Assembly: GCA_016934855.1 (NCBI GenBank) | Contig: JAFGSA010000023.1 | Coordinates: 1 to 64,000, forward strand | Direction of reading: 5' to 3' | DNA length: 64,000 nucleotides | Origin: Elusimicrobiota bacterium | GTDB taxonomy: Bacteria; CG03; SLGR01; JAFGSA01 | In this document: piece after piece, positions 16,354 to 24,691 of the stretch | How positions within the stretch are numbered: the stretch's first letter is position 1 | How the letters are laid out: every line of letters starts with the position of its first letter | The notes under the pieces: model-generated | Told to the model about the DNA's origin: nothing | Database searches by the model: none | Seen by the model: only the letters and a program-made list of their open reading frames with translations | Position numbers and translations under genes: made by a program

Positions 16354-17937
16354 CTACTCCAGGGTGCACTGTCCTCTGAGTTTCTCCAGTATCTTGCCGT
16401 TCATCCCGGGCACTTTCATGACATCGTACCAGCTCGTGAATTTCCCTTTCTGGTCCCTGTACCTCACGATCCTGCCGGCAAGGGCGGAGGGAACCCCTTT
16501 AACATTGCTCAGCTGCCTGGCATCGGCCGTGTTCAGGTTTATCTTCCCGGCCGGCGGTGCCGGCTCGTCTTCCGGTTCACCGGGTTCCGGCTGAACGGGT
16601 TCTTCCGCGTCTTCCTCCGGGTACCGCTCCGGCGGTACCGCGGGCACGGGAGCGACAGCCGGCGCTTTTTCAATCTTAACGGGCTCCGGGCGGCTTTCTT
16701 CGGCCGGCTCTTCGCGGGCAGGCTCTTCTTCCGTATAGCTTCTTTCAGCCGGGACCGGCCGTTCTTCTATTACCACGTAATCCTTTATCTTGTCGAACGT
16801 CGATTTCTTGAAGCCGTATATGTTCATGAGTTCGTCGACCGACTTGAAGTTCCCGGTTTTCTCCCGGTATTCTATTATCTTTTTCGCGAGAATGGTGTTT
16901 ACGCCGGGCAGGGTCGTCAGCCTTTCCACATCCGCCGTGTTTATATCCACGGTCCGGATATATTTTTTCGCCTCTTCGTTTTCATCGTACTTCGCGGACT
17001 CCCTGGGAGCTTCGCCCAGCCTCATATTGAGCGCGATCATATGCTGCGAAGCCAGCATAGTATGAGTCAGGAACGCGTAGTCGAGAGAAAATACCGACCA
17101 GCCCAGGCCGAACCCGAACGTAAACCTGGTGGGGATCGTCTGCGCTCCGGCCCTGAGGGCCAGTATCTTGCTCAGCACGAACTCCAGCCCCAGCCTCATC
17201 TCCAGGTCTTCCTCGAGCGGCTTATGCAGGTCCAGCGAACCCCGCAACCCCTCGTAGGGTTTTACCAGCAAGCCGAACATGAACCGCCTGTCGATAGCTT
17301 CCGTGGTATCTCCCAGGTTCGGCGAATTGACGTTGATGACGCTCACTCCCATCCTGAGCTTTTCGCTTATATTCGAAGTGACCCCCGCGTCAACTCCGTA
17401 GGAATTCGCTTCGCCTCCCCCTGATACGCTCACTGTGTTCTTCTTAAGATTAGAGCCGAAATACATGCCGCTGGCTAGTTCCGCGGCAAAACTGAACCTT
17501 ATATCGGTCTCCCTGTAATCGGACGGGCCGAACGAAGAATACCCGAATCCCCACGTTCCGGCATTAATAGTAGGCAGAACGAAAGTGAAATCCGTATAAC
17601 CGAGATCTTCCATGCCGTAAAGGCCGGTGTATACCGAACCGGCCTGTATGCCCCGGCACAGGCGCAGCCCCGCCGGGTTCCACCAAATGGCTTCGGCATC
17701 GTCCGCCGCAGCCGTATACGCGCCGGCCAGGGCGGCTCCGCGGGCGCCGCTCTCCTTGAACTCGAAAGCCGCATGAAGAGAGATACCAGATACCAGATAC
17801 CAGATGACAGATATAAAACAGATAACAGGTACCAGATCCCAGATACCAGATAATATATGCCTGTTCCCGGGAAAATTATTCCTTTTTCCTATTCTATTCA
17901 TCTGACATCTCACATCTGACATCTGGAATCTTTTCAA
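16354..17937 (-). CDS. PorV-like barrel fused to two C-terminal ComEA-type HhH domains
   Basis: The 527-residue protein starts with about 55 residues encoded by 7-bp repeats, giving a hydrophobic export signal (ILSGIWDLVPVICFISVIW). Then comes the PorV/UPF0164 barrel (about 57-313; GARGAALAGAYTAAADDAEA, WWNPAGL), an HhH domain (about 328-390, VDINTADVERLTTLPGV), a proline/glutamate linker (about 395-452) and a second HhH domain (about 455-527, INLNTADARQLSNVKGVPSA). The HhH parts resemble ComEA and suggest DNA binding on the periplasmic face. Its ATG overlaps the lamin-tail gene by 4 nt, so it is also the PorV partner of that cargo. The next gene is 1 bp away. Confidence 0.85.
   Translation of the reverse strand: MKRFQMSDVRCQMNRIGKRNNFPGNRHILSGIWDLVPVICFISVIWYLVSGISLHAAFEFKESGARGAALAGAYTAAADDAEAIWWNPAGLRLCRGIQAGSVYTGLYGMEDLGYTDFTFVLPTINAGTWGFGYSSFGPSDYRETDIRFSFAAELASGMYFGSNLKKNTVSVSGGGEANSYGVDAGVTSNISEKLRMGVSVINVNSPNLGDTTEAIDRRFMFGLLVKPYEGLRGSLDLHKPLEEDLEMRLGLEFVLSKILALRAGAQTIPTRFTFGFGLGWSVFSLDYAFLTHTMLASQHMIALNMRLGEAPRESAKYDENEEAKKYIRTVDINTADVERLTTLPGVNTILAKKIIEYREKTGNFKSVDELMNIYGFKKSTFDKIKDYVVIEERPVPAERSYTEEEPAREEPAEESRPEPVKIEKAPAVAPVPAVPPERYPEEDAEEPVQPEPGEPEDEPAPPAGKINLNTADARQLSNVKGVPSALAGRIVRYRDQKGKFTSWYDVMKVPGMNGKILEKLRGQCTLE
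17781..17927. repeat. Inverted 7-bp-period arrays inside the 5' end of the PorV-HhH gene
   Basis: On the plus strand about ten copies of AGATACC-type words (17781-17852) face four copies of CATCTGA-type words (17898-17927). These are the same family in opposite orientation, around a unique core of about 45 bp. This is the layout of the intergenic arrays elsewhere in the window, but here it is read as codons 4 to ~53 of the gene at 16354. Confidence 0.85.
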
Positions 17938-18989
17938 AGCTTTCTTCCCACTATTATCGTCTGCTGCGCTTCCTTTATACGGCCCGTGCTCACGTGTTCG
18001 GCCCTGAGGTGGACTATGTAAATACCCACGGGGACTATGCTACCGGACTCGTCGTAACCGTCCCAGGCCAGCGTGCCCTGGCTGGAAGCGATCAACTCGT
18101 GCCTCATGATGTATCTTCTGGGATATCCTTTTACGTCGTATATGGTAAGATTCAGATAATAATCGGAACTCGGAAGCTTGTACGTGATCTTCCCCTCGAC
18201 GGGTTCGCCCAGCACGTCTTCGCGCGGGAAAAACGGTGAATTCTCGACTTTAAGAGTGCCGGATATACTGACCGGCAGGAAGTATCCCTCTCCCTGCGAC
18301 GTCGCGGCCACCTGCCAGTCGGCATTAGAGTCGGTGTCGACGGGATCGCCGGAATCGCTGCCGAACCTCTGTATTGAGACGCCGCTGTCGTGGTCGCTCG
18401 AATCAAAACAGTTCGACTCGTAATCCTCCGTGTCCCAGTCGGTGTCTTCTTCGGGAGACCACTGGCCGTAATACGCGGCGCTGCTGTATATTATCCTGCC
18501 GTCGCCCGTAGCGCTGTAATAGGTGGACTCGTTCTGGTCGGCGTATATTATGAAATCTTCCCAGGTCTCGCCGTCGGTCTCGGTCACCCAGAGAGCCCCG
18601 TCCGAACCCGACACTCCCCAGCCGCTGTCCCTTTTGAAAGCGGAATATACGTCCCAGTACCCGTTGCCGTTGGTATCGCCGGTGCCGTCGTCTTCGTCGT
18701 CGGTCGAAGCGCTGTCGTTCAGGTGGACTATTATATATTCGCCTCTCTTCGCGGTGATATCGGGCAGCGTCTTCACGCAGGTCGAGAGCTTGTTGTAGTA
18801 TGAATGGTATACTTTCGAGCCTTCCACGTTCCCGTCGGCGCCCACATAGAGTTCTACCCAGTCTTCGCCGCCGGTCTCGTCAAAAGAGAGTTCCGTTATC
18901 CAGCCTTTGAACCCGGCGTGCGCTTTTGCCGGCGCGAGCGCCGAAAAGGCCAGTAACAGGGCTATCATATACAAGATATATTTCTTCAT
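17934..18989 (-). CDS. Secreted lamin-tail-like protein with C-terminal FlgD-like sorting domain
   Basis: The 351-residue protein has a signal peptide (1-25, MKKYILYMIALLLAFSALAP), an LTD-like domain (about 27-240: ITELSFDETGGEDWVELYV, then an acidic Asp/Gly/Ser-rich stretch that could bind calcium), and a FlgD/type-IX-like beta domain (about 250-351; LTIYDVKGYP, LAWDGYDESG, VPVGIYIVHL). There is no enzymatic motif, so it may be an adhesin or surface scaffold. It overlaps the MBL gene upstream and the PorV-HhH gene downstream by 4 nt each, which suggests it travels with that barrel. Confidence 0.75.
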   Translation of the reverse strand: MKKYILYMIALLLAFSALAPAKAHAGFKGWITELSFDETGGEDWVELYVGADGNVEGSKVYHSYYNKLSTCVKTLPDITAKRGEYIIVHLNDSASTDDEDDGTGDTNGNGYWDVYSAFKRDSGWGVSGSDGALWVTETDGETWEDFIIYADQNESTYYSATGDGRIIYSSAAYYGQWSPEEDTDWDTEDYESNCFDSSDHDSGVSIQRFGSDSGDPVDTDSNADWQVAATSQGEGYFLPVSISGTLKVENSPFFPREDVLGEPVEGKITYKLPSSDYYLNLTIYDVKGYPRRYIMRHELIASSQGTLAWDGYDESGSIVPVGIYIVHLRAEHVSTGRIKEAQQTIIVGRKL

Positions 18990-19957
18990 TTGCCGGTCTC
19001 CACCACGAAAGTCTTCCCATCGGTATACACCGTGACATTGCCGTCGTAATCGGTCCTGAATATCTCCGCTCCCACGGATTCGAGGTTATGGAGCGCCTCG
19101 GGCCTCGGATGCCCGAAAGTATTGTTCGCCCCCACGGGTATTATGGCGACCTCGGGCATGACCGTGTTCAGGAACGGCTTGGTGGAAGAAGTATACGAAC
19201 CGTGATGCGGTACCTGGAGGATATTGGCCGCCAGTTCGCCTCCGAACTTCTTCGTGCAGTAGAGCTCGACCCTGTCCTCTATGTCGCCGGTCAGAAGAAA
19301 ACTCACGTTCCTGTATGTCACCTTGAGAAGTACGGAACTGTTATTGCAGTCCGAATTCGTCCCCTGGAAATAGAATTTCGTGGGGGGGTTGAATATCTTG
19401 CAGGATATATCCGGACCCATGACTATATCTTCCCCTTCTCCCGAGCGCGCTATGCGGTATTTCAGGTCTTTTTCTTTTATCGTTTCCAGCAGCTCCTTGT
19501 AAACGGAGGAAGTGTACGCGTATCCGGGATCGATGAACTCCCCTATCTTCATGTTTAGTATTATCGCCCTGTATCCGCCTATATGGTCCCCGTGAGCGTG
19601 GGACATGACAGCGTAATCTATCTTTGATATCCCGTTAGCCTCTATGTACGGGAGCACGATCTGCATTCCCGGGTCCCACGAGGATTTCATCCATTCGGGG
19701 TTTCCCCCGGCATCGAAGAGGATCGTGGCCCCCGTGGGCGACTCTACAAGTACCGAATTGCCCTGGCCTACGTCGATGAAGGTCACGATCATATCGTTTG
19801 CGGATCTCTTGTAGTTTACCGGGATCGCGCGCCGGGCAACGAGCGGGGCCGCGCCTTCCTTGCTGCCCCCCGCAAAAAGCGGGACCCGGCCGAGGAGCGT
19901 GACAATAAGGCACGCCGAAGCAGCCGCCGCATATACTGGTCTTCTCAGCTTAGTCAA
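18986..19957 (-). CDS. ComEC-type metallo-beta-lactamase-fold protein, exported
   Basis: The 323-residue protein has an N-terminal signal or anchor (about 9-30) and an MBL domain with all ComEC-type motifs: DVGQGNSVLVESP, FDAGG, SHAHGDHIGG with the full H120-x-H122-x-D124-H125 set, LTGDIE and VPHHGS. It is therefore a likely metal-dependent periplasmic nuclease or hydrolase. It is a paralogue of the protein at 1243 and of the degenerate domain of ComEC, and keeps the best active site of the three. It overlaps the PorV-like gene at 19954 and the lamin-tail gene by 4 nt each. Confidence 0.87.
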   Translation of the reverse strand: MTKLRRPVYAAAASACLIVTLLGRVPLFAGGSKEGAAPLVARRAIPVNYKRSANDMIVTFIDVGQGNSVLVESPTGATILFDAGGNPEWMKSSWDPGMQIVLPYIEANGISKIDYAVMSHAHGDHIGGYRAIILNMKIGEFIDPGYAYTSSVYKELLETIKEKDLKYRIARSGEGEDIVMGPDISCKIFNPPTKFYFQGTNSDCNNSSVLLKVTYRNVSFLLTGDIEDRVELYCTKKFGGELAANILQVPHHGSYTSSTKPFLNTVMPEVAIIPVGANNTFGHPRPEALHNLESVGAEIFRTDYDGNVTVYTDGKTFVVETGK

Positions 19958-20886
19958 AATTTTACACCGAACCCTATCCTGTTTACGATCCCGAGATCCC
20001 CCATACTAGATATGCTGTAGTCAAAATTATATTCGACGGTCTCGGTATATTTTATACCGAACCCCGCGGTCAGCCCGTAGGGGATCGATATATCCCTGTG
20101 GCCGAACCTGTACCCGCACCTCAGATCGAGCGCCGGGCTCACCCTGAACTCCATGCCCGCGCCGCCCGACATCTTCTTGCCGTCCATATAGTAATCCGTT
20201 TCGAAGCTGCCCCTGAGACGCTCGTTCATCAGTTCGTCCCCGATGCCCAGCCGTATGACCGCAGGTATGGGGAACTTATCTTCGTATCCCATCCTCGTGC
20301 CCAGGTTCATCACGGACATACCTGTATGTATGTAATGCTCGTTGACCTTTTTCTTGTATTGCATCCCCAGCCCGCCGGCGAGACCGTTGATGGATTCCCC
20401 GTCGGCTGATTCGGTTATGAACTCCAGGCACATACCGGCATTCACGTATTTCGATACCCTCAGTCCCTGCCCCACGCATACCGCTACGTCCTGCAGCTTG
20501 TAGGTGCTCCCCGAATCTTCACGCCCCTGGTCCCTTTTTACTATCTCCCCGGAATCCAGGTATGTCACGGAAACCCCGAACCCGCCCGACTCCATACGGT
20601 GCCTGTACGCGGCGTAAGCGTAATATATTCCTTCTATCCAGTCATTATATACCAGCCGCCCCTCGTTGAACATACCCGTCGCCAGCCCTGCCGGGTTCCA
20701 GTAAAGGGATGTGGGGCCTTCCGCAAACGCCACGAAACTCGTGCCCATAGCGGTGGCGCGGTTACCCTGGGGGAGCTTAAGGAAATCAGCCGCCGTTATC
20801 CCGTCTTCGCCGTAACATCCTGCATTCACGGCAAAAAACGCGAGAAGGAACAGCAACCAGTTTTTATATTTATTTTTTTCCAACAT
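19954..20886 (-). CDS. PorV/UPF0164-family outer-membrane barrel (paired with PLD protein)
   Basis: The 310-residue protein has a signal peptide (MLEKNKYKNWLLFLLAFF), then FLKLPQGNRATAMGTSFVAF, AEGPTSLYWNPAGL and repeated amphipathic strands ending NRIGFGVKF. It is the nearest barrel downstream of the secreted PLD-like protein, separated from it by a 178-bp repeat spacer. No Shine-Dalgarno sequence is visible; 7-bp repeats run right up to the ATG. It overlaps the MBL gene by 4 nt. The inferred role is a type-IX-like outer-membrane shuttle. Confidence 0.82.
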   Translation of the reverse strand: MLEKNKYKNWLLFLLAFFAVNAGCYGEDGITAADFLKLPQGNRATAMGTSFVAFAEGPTSLYWNPAGLATGMFNEGRLVYNDWIEGIYYAYAAYRHRMESGGFGVSVTYLDSGEIVKRDQGREDSGSTYKLQDVAVCVGQGLRVSKYVNAGMCLEFITESADGESINGLAGGLGMQYKKKVNEHYIHTGMSVMNLGTRMGYEDKFPIPAVIRLGIGDELMNERLRGSFETDYYMDGKKMSGGAGMEFRVSPALDLRCGYRFGHRDISIPYGLTAGFGIKYTETVEYNFDYSISSMGDLGIVNRIGFGVKF

Positions 20887-21064
20887 CTTATAACTTACAG
20901 CTTACAACCTATAACTATCTGCCATCTCATATCTGGTATTTGATATCCGGCATCTCGCATCTCGTATCTAGCATGGCGCTTACGCGCGTATTTCGCAATA
21001 TATTTACTTTCAACATCTTACAACTTATAACTTTCTTTGCGTTTCACTTTTCACTCTTCACTAG
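20887..21064. repeat. Repeat spacer between PLD and PorV-like genes
   Basis: The spacer consists of 7-bp-period words: CTTATAACTTACAGCTTACAA (two arrays, about 20887-20915 and 21013-21031), CATCTCATATCTGG-type words (about 20920-20972) and TTTCACTTTTCACTCTTCAC (about 21041-21062), the last touching the PLD stop codon. No gene or terminator is visible. Confidence 0.85.
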
Positions 21065-22492
21065 TTATTTGATTATCACGAACTTCTCCGTATCGAAAAA
21101 GCTTCCGTCGCCGGTCTTCCCTTCGACTTTGACTATGTAAAGCCCCGGGGCCAGCTCGCTCCCGTTGGAGTTCTTCAGATCCCATCTTCTCTCGTTATAA
21201 GTCCCGGGATAGAATTCCGGCTCGGTCTTCATCACCCTGTCGCCGGAGAGCGTATAGGCCTTGATGACCACTTCCGTAACGGACATGGATAGGGTGAAAC
21301 CTATCGTCACTTCGTCCGCGTTCTTCGCGGGCGACGGGTATACGAGCACGTCGCTTACTGCCGGCGCGTCGGTTTCCTCGTAGAACCTCCCGGCGGCTTC
21401 CTTGTTCCTCTGGAACTCCTTCCAGAAGCGCTCCACCGCGTCCTTCGAACGTATCACCAGGAAATTCTCGTCGTTCGTGTTCTGCGCCGCCAGCGTCCAG
21501 TTATATGAACCCGTTATGACTTTCTGATGCGAAGTGCCGTAGTCTATGACGCAGAACTTGTGATGGAGCACGCCGTCGTTCGAATCCAGGCTCACGTCCA
21601 GTCCTTCTTCGCGCAGTTCGCTCTGGACGTCGGAAGACTGGGTGGCCTCGACCACTCCCCTGACATCGATTCCCCTGTCATGGGCGTCTACGAGCGCCTC
21701 TATGAGCCTCGTCTCGGATGACGAGAAAGTGAACATGCAGAAATATATGGAATCCGTCGCTTCATCGAAGAGGTCTTCGAGCACCATAGAGGTATTGGTT
21801 GCCGCCTTATCCGGGTAAGGGGCAAAGTAAACATCTATATCCGAACCGCCGACTTCCACTGTCTCGGCGGTATTGGGCGATGTGGACTTATGAGTCGAGA
21901 ATTTGCCCGCGCCGCCGTTATACATGTACTCGAACTCGTCCGCGTATACGTCCGCGAGCCTGTAAGATTCTATCCAGACAGCGTTATTATTATTTACAAA
22001 AGTGCCGTTATAGGTGGGGTTATACGACCCGGCCCATACCCTCCCCGTGTCTTTCTTCCTGTTTATCACGACCGCGAACTTGTTGTGCATGAGCGGACTG
22101 TCATCTGTCCCGTCGGTTATAACGTTGGTTATATCCAGGTCCGATATGCAGTCGTATATCCCGGAGGAATCCGTGGATTCGCATATCATGAATATATTGC
22201 CGTCCCCGACCTCGGATATCGCGTCGTTTACGGCTTCTATCACGTTCGGCCTGTCGAGGTCGTAAAAGCACAGGTAGAGCTTGTCCCCGCTTTCCGCGGT
22301 CCCGATAAAATCCACGAGCGCGTCGTCTATGCCCTTGTTCTCGCTGGAAATATCCGATTTGTCGGCGGACACGGACGCCCGGGGGGTGTTGAAATACACC
22401 TTTACGGTATCTTCGGCACGGGCCGTCCCCGTGTTAAAATAAAAAAATCCCGTCATAAGGGCCGGGAACAAAAAGATCTTTATATATCTCAC
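21065..22492 (-). CDS. Secreted phospholipase D-like protein (possible nuclease) with FlgD-like tail
   Basis: The 475-residue protein has a signal peptide (1-26) and two PLD-type repeats. The second has a complete HxKx4D motif (H310, K312, D317) followed by GSYNWT. The first has H136-N-K138 and GSYNPT but no aspartate at the expected place. Enzymes of this superfamily cleave phosphodiesters in lipids or DNA (Nuc type). The last ~90 residues form the FlgD/type-IX-like domain (VYPSPAKN ... GLYIVKVEG ... KFVIIK). It follows the SpoVG-like gene by 21 bp. With DNA-uptake genes around it, a role in trimming surface DNA is plausible but unproven. Confidence 0.82.
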   Translation of the reverse strand: MRYIKIFLFPALMTGFFYFNTGTARAEDTVKVYFNTPRASVSADKSDISSENKGIDDALVDFIGTAESGDKLYLCFYDLDRPNVIEAVNDAISEVGDGNIFMICESTDSSGIYDCISDLDITNVITDGTDDSPLMHNKFAVVINRKKDTGRVWAGSYNPTYNGTFVNNNNAVWIESYRLADVYADEFEYMYNGGAGKFSTHKSTSPNTAETVEVGGSDIDVYFAPYPDKAATNTSMVLEDLFDEATDSIYFCMFTFSSSETRLIEALVDAHDRGIDVRGVVEATQSSDVQSELREEGLDVSLDSNDGVLHHKFCVIDYGTSHQKVITGSYNWTLAAQNTNDENFLVIRSKDAVERFWKEFQRNKEAAGRFYEETDAPAVSDVLVYPSPAKNADEVTIGFTLSMSVTEVVIKAYTLSGDRVMKTEPEFYPGTYNERRWDLKNSNGSELAPGLYIVKVEGKTGDGSFFDTEKFVIIK

Positions 22493-22513
22493 TATCCTGT
22501 CTTTCGGATCAAT

Positions 22514-23671
22514 TTATTTTTTCTCTTTATGATACCTATTTAGCAGGGACCGTTCAATCGCGTCCTGCACGTACTTGTTGCACGGGATAACCGCGTCCTT
22601 GTACTCGTCGCCTTCCTGTATGGACGGCCACCCCACGAACGGTTTGCCGTTACCCGTATCAAGGACCTTGCATTCTATCTCTATCGCCCCGTTTATCGCC
22701 ACGGCGCAGAAGTATTTAAGGGAACTGTCTTTCTTCCAGAACTCTTCGAACTTCGTTATCTCGAAACCTATTATATTGGATTTTTCCTGCGAGGGTTTTG
22801 CCGTCTCGACGGCGTCTTTTATATTCGCCCTGAGATCCCTGGAAAATATCTTTATCTGGTCATACTCTTTCCCGGTATCGGATTTATATATCGGGAATTC
22901 CAGGAAAGTCTGGTCCCTTCTCCTGTAGACCTTGATGTTCGATATCCTTATGGAATAGTTCAAGTCGACCTGGGCGATCGCGGCAAGCCCTCCTTCGCCT
23001 TCCGCCTTCTCTACGGAAACGTCCGTGACGGTCAGCGGATCCTTGACGTATCCTTCTTTTACCTCCACTTCCTCCTGGGTCATTATGACGCCGCCGGTGC
23101 TCGTGTTGTTCATGGTCTCGATTATGTCTTTCTCTATTATCATCTTGACTTTCTTGTTGGTGACGCTGACCTGGTCGACCCATTTTGTCTCGCCCTTGGA
23201 CTTGTCGGGCGGGCGCGCCGGCCAGGCCACCCAGAAATCGTCGCCCCTTTTAGATTTCATGACCTTGCAGTCGACTTCCATCGCCCCGTTGAAAGTAACC
23301 GAGGCAAAAGCCTTTAGTGACGACCCCTGCTTATCGTAAGGCGACATCTTCGAGACCTTGTAGCTTATCTTCCTTATGGCTTTCTTGCTGGGCTGGTTGT
23401 TCAGTATCGCTTCCGCCACTTCTTTCCTGGAGGCATCGTCCGTGAACCTCACCTGTTCGAATACCTTCCCGGAACCGGAGGTGTAAGACGGGAACTTTAC
23501 GTCTTTTTCCAGTATCTCCACTTCCTTTATCTGCACCACATCGTTTATAGTCACCGTGGCCATGTTGCCTTCCACGGTAAGCTCGGTGACGGATATCTCC
23601 GAAGCGCCCAGGATACCCAGGCAAAACAGCATGCCCGAAACCGACACCGCCAGTATTTTTCTATAATCCAT
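22514..23671 (-). CDS. Exported protein with four SpoVG-like domains
   Basis: I choose the ATG at 23671 because AGGA lies 7 nt upstream; an in-frame GTG at 23677 would sit on top of it. The 385-residue product has a signal peptide (about 1-24) and four repeats that each follow the SpoVG pattern (about 26-90, 100-183, 213-292, 299-382). The clearest are SSLKAFASVTFNGAMEV...VAWPA and SSLKYFCAVAINGAIEI...VGWPS...IPCNKYVQDAI. SpoVG is normally a single-domain cytoplasmic protein that binds DNA and RNA. An exported four-domain version is unusual; in this cluster it could hold DNA in the periplasm. It is 8 bp behind a PorV-like gene. Confidence 0.75.
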   Translation of the reverse strand: MDYRKILAVSVSGMLFCLGILGASEISVTELTVEGNMATVTINDVVQIKEVEILEKDVKFPSYTSGSGKVFEQVRFTDDASRKEVAEAILNNQPSKKAIRKISYKVSKMSPYDKQGSSLKAFASVTFNGAMEVDCKVMKSKRGDDFWVAWPARPPDKSKGETKWVDQVSVTNKKVKMIIEKDIIETMNNTSTGGVIMTQEEVEVKEGYVKDPLTVTDVSVEKAEGEGGLAAIAQVDLNYSIRISNIKVYRRRDQTFLEFPIYKSDTGKEYDQIKIFSRDLRANIKDAVETAKPSQEKSNIIGFEITKFEEFWKKDSSLKYFCAVAINGAIEIECKVLDTGNGKPFVGWPSIQEGDEYKDAVIPCNKYVQDAIERSLLNRYHKEKK

Positions 23672-23685
23672 ACTCACTTCCTTTA

Positions 23686-24651
23686 TTAGAATTTGACAGC
23701 CATAGACACCCTGTGGCTCCCGTAGTTATCCCTTATGACCCTGGATATAAGGGCCGCGTAATCGAGCCTCATACCTATATTACCAAAAAATCTTTCAAAA
23801 CTTAATCCCGCCGCTATCTCGTTATTGTTATATCCCGCCCTCAGGCCCACCGTATGCATCCCCAGCCACGTCTCCACACCTACCGCGTAGTCCAGCGTCC
23901 TGTCGTACTCCCTGTCCCTGAACCCTATCCTGAACTCGGGAGTGATATCTTCCAGGCTGCCCATGGTACCTATCCTGTACGCCGCCCCGATACTCGCTTC
24001 GAGCGGCACTATATCCTCGTTTTCCAGCCCGACATCGGCCGGTATCAGGTTCTTCACGGTCAGGCCTACGGGCACTTCGTATATCGGCTGGAAAAGCACC
24101 CCTATATCCGCGGTCACTCCGCCCGCCGAGTCTTTCCGGGTTATCGGGTCATCGAGGGCTTTTATCTCGTCATCCCAGACGTATTCGTGCGAAAGGTACT
24201 TGATGTTAACTCCGAGCGCAAGCTTCATGGGGTTGATGCCGTCGATGAGTTCCGACATCTCCCGCGCGGCAGACACCTGTATAGTGGTTTCTTTATATAT
24301 ATTATCGCAGTTGAACAGGGCGGCGCCCGCGCCGAAATTGGCCACGCCGTATACCGGAACGCCTACAGAAAAATGCCCCATCTTCAGGTCCAGCCCTTCC
24401 AGCCCCGCGTAAGGCTTATGGTACGCTACGATAGCTTCCCTTATGAACATCTGGGAGAGTCCCGCCGGGTTCCACATCACTGCCGAAGCGTCGTCCACGC
24501 TCGCGATAAAAGCGCCGCCCTTGCCGGCGCCCCGCGTCCCCCAGCCGGGATCTATAAAGGCCGCGTAGGAATTGTGTAATGTGTAAAGTGTAATGTGTAA
24601 TGCACACACCAGAAAAAGATAAATCCGCTTTATTTTTCCTTTCATCGACAT
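23686..24651 (-). CDS. PorV/UPF0164-family outer-membrane barrel (paired with the giant surface protein)
   Basis: I place the start at the ATG at 24651 (MSMKGKIKRIYLFL); another ATG lies at 24645, and an upstream GTG lies within repeats. The mature part has WGTRGAGKGGAFIASVDDASA and VMWNPAGL, then barrel strands to YGSHRVSMAVKF. The second half of the signal peptide (ALHITLYTLHN) is encoded by the 7-bp repeat CATTACA. It directly follows the 2240-residue protein gene with a 40-bp repeat spacer. It is a predicted outer-membrane protein that could carry that large cargo. Confidence 0.82.
   Translation of the reverse strand: MSMKGKIKRIYLFLVCALHITLYTLHNSYAAFIDPGWGTRGAGKGGAFIASVDDASAVMWNPAGLSQMFIREAIVAYHKPYAGLEGLDLKMGHFSVGVPVYGVANFGAGAALFNCDNIYKETTIQVSAAREMSELIDGINPMKLALGVNIKYLSHEYVWDDEIKALDDPITRKDSAGGVTADIGVLFQPIYEVPVGLTVKNLIPADVGLENEDIVPLEASIGAAYRIGTMGSLEDITPEFRIGFRDREYDRTLDYAVGVETWLGMHTVGLRAGYNNNEIAAGLSFERFFGNIGMRLDYAALISRVIRDNYGSHRVSMAVKF
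24573..24602. repeat. GTGTAAT 7-bp array within the PorV-like signal-peptide codons
   Basis: Four tandem copies of GTGTAAW on the plus strand, read on the minus strand as codons of the signal peptide of the gene at 23686. The same word family occurs in the spacer near 4120. Confidence 0.85.
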
Positions 24652-24660
24652 TGTTGTTTT

Positions 24661-24691
24661 CGCTTCACGATTCACGTTTCACTCTTCACTA
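24661..24691. repeat. TTCACG 7-bp array touching the stop codon of the giant gene
   Basis: The plus strand reads CTTCACGATTCACGTTTCAC and continues to the complement of the TAA stop at 24692. The same family abuts the stop codons at 21065 and 34286. Confidence 0.8.
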
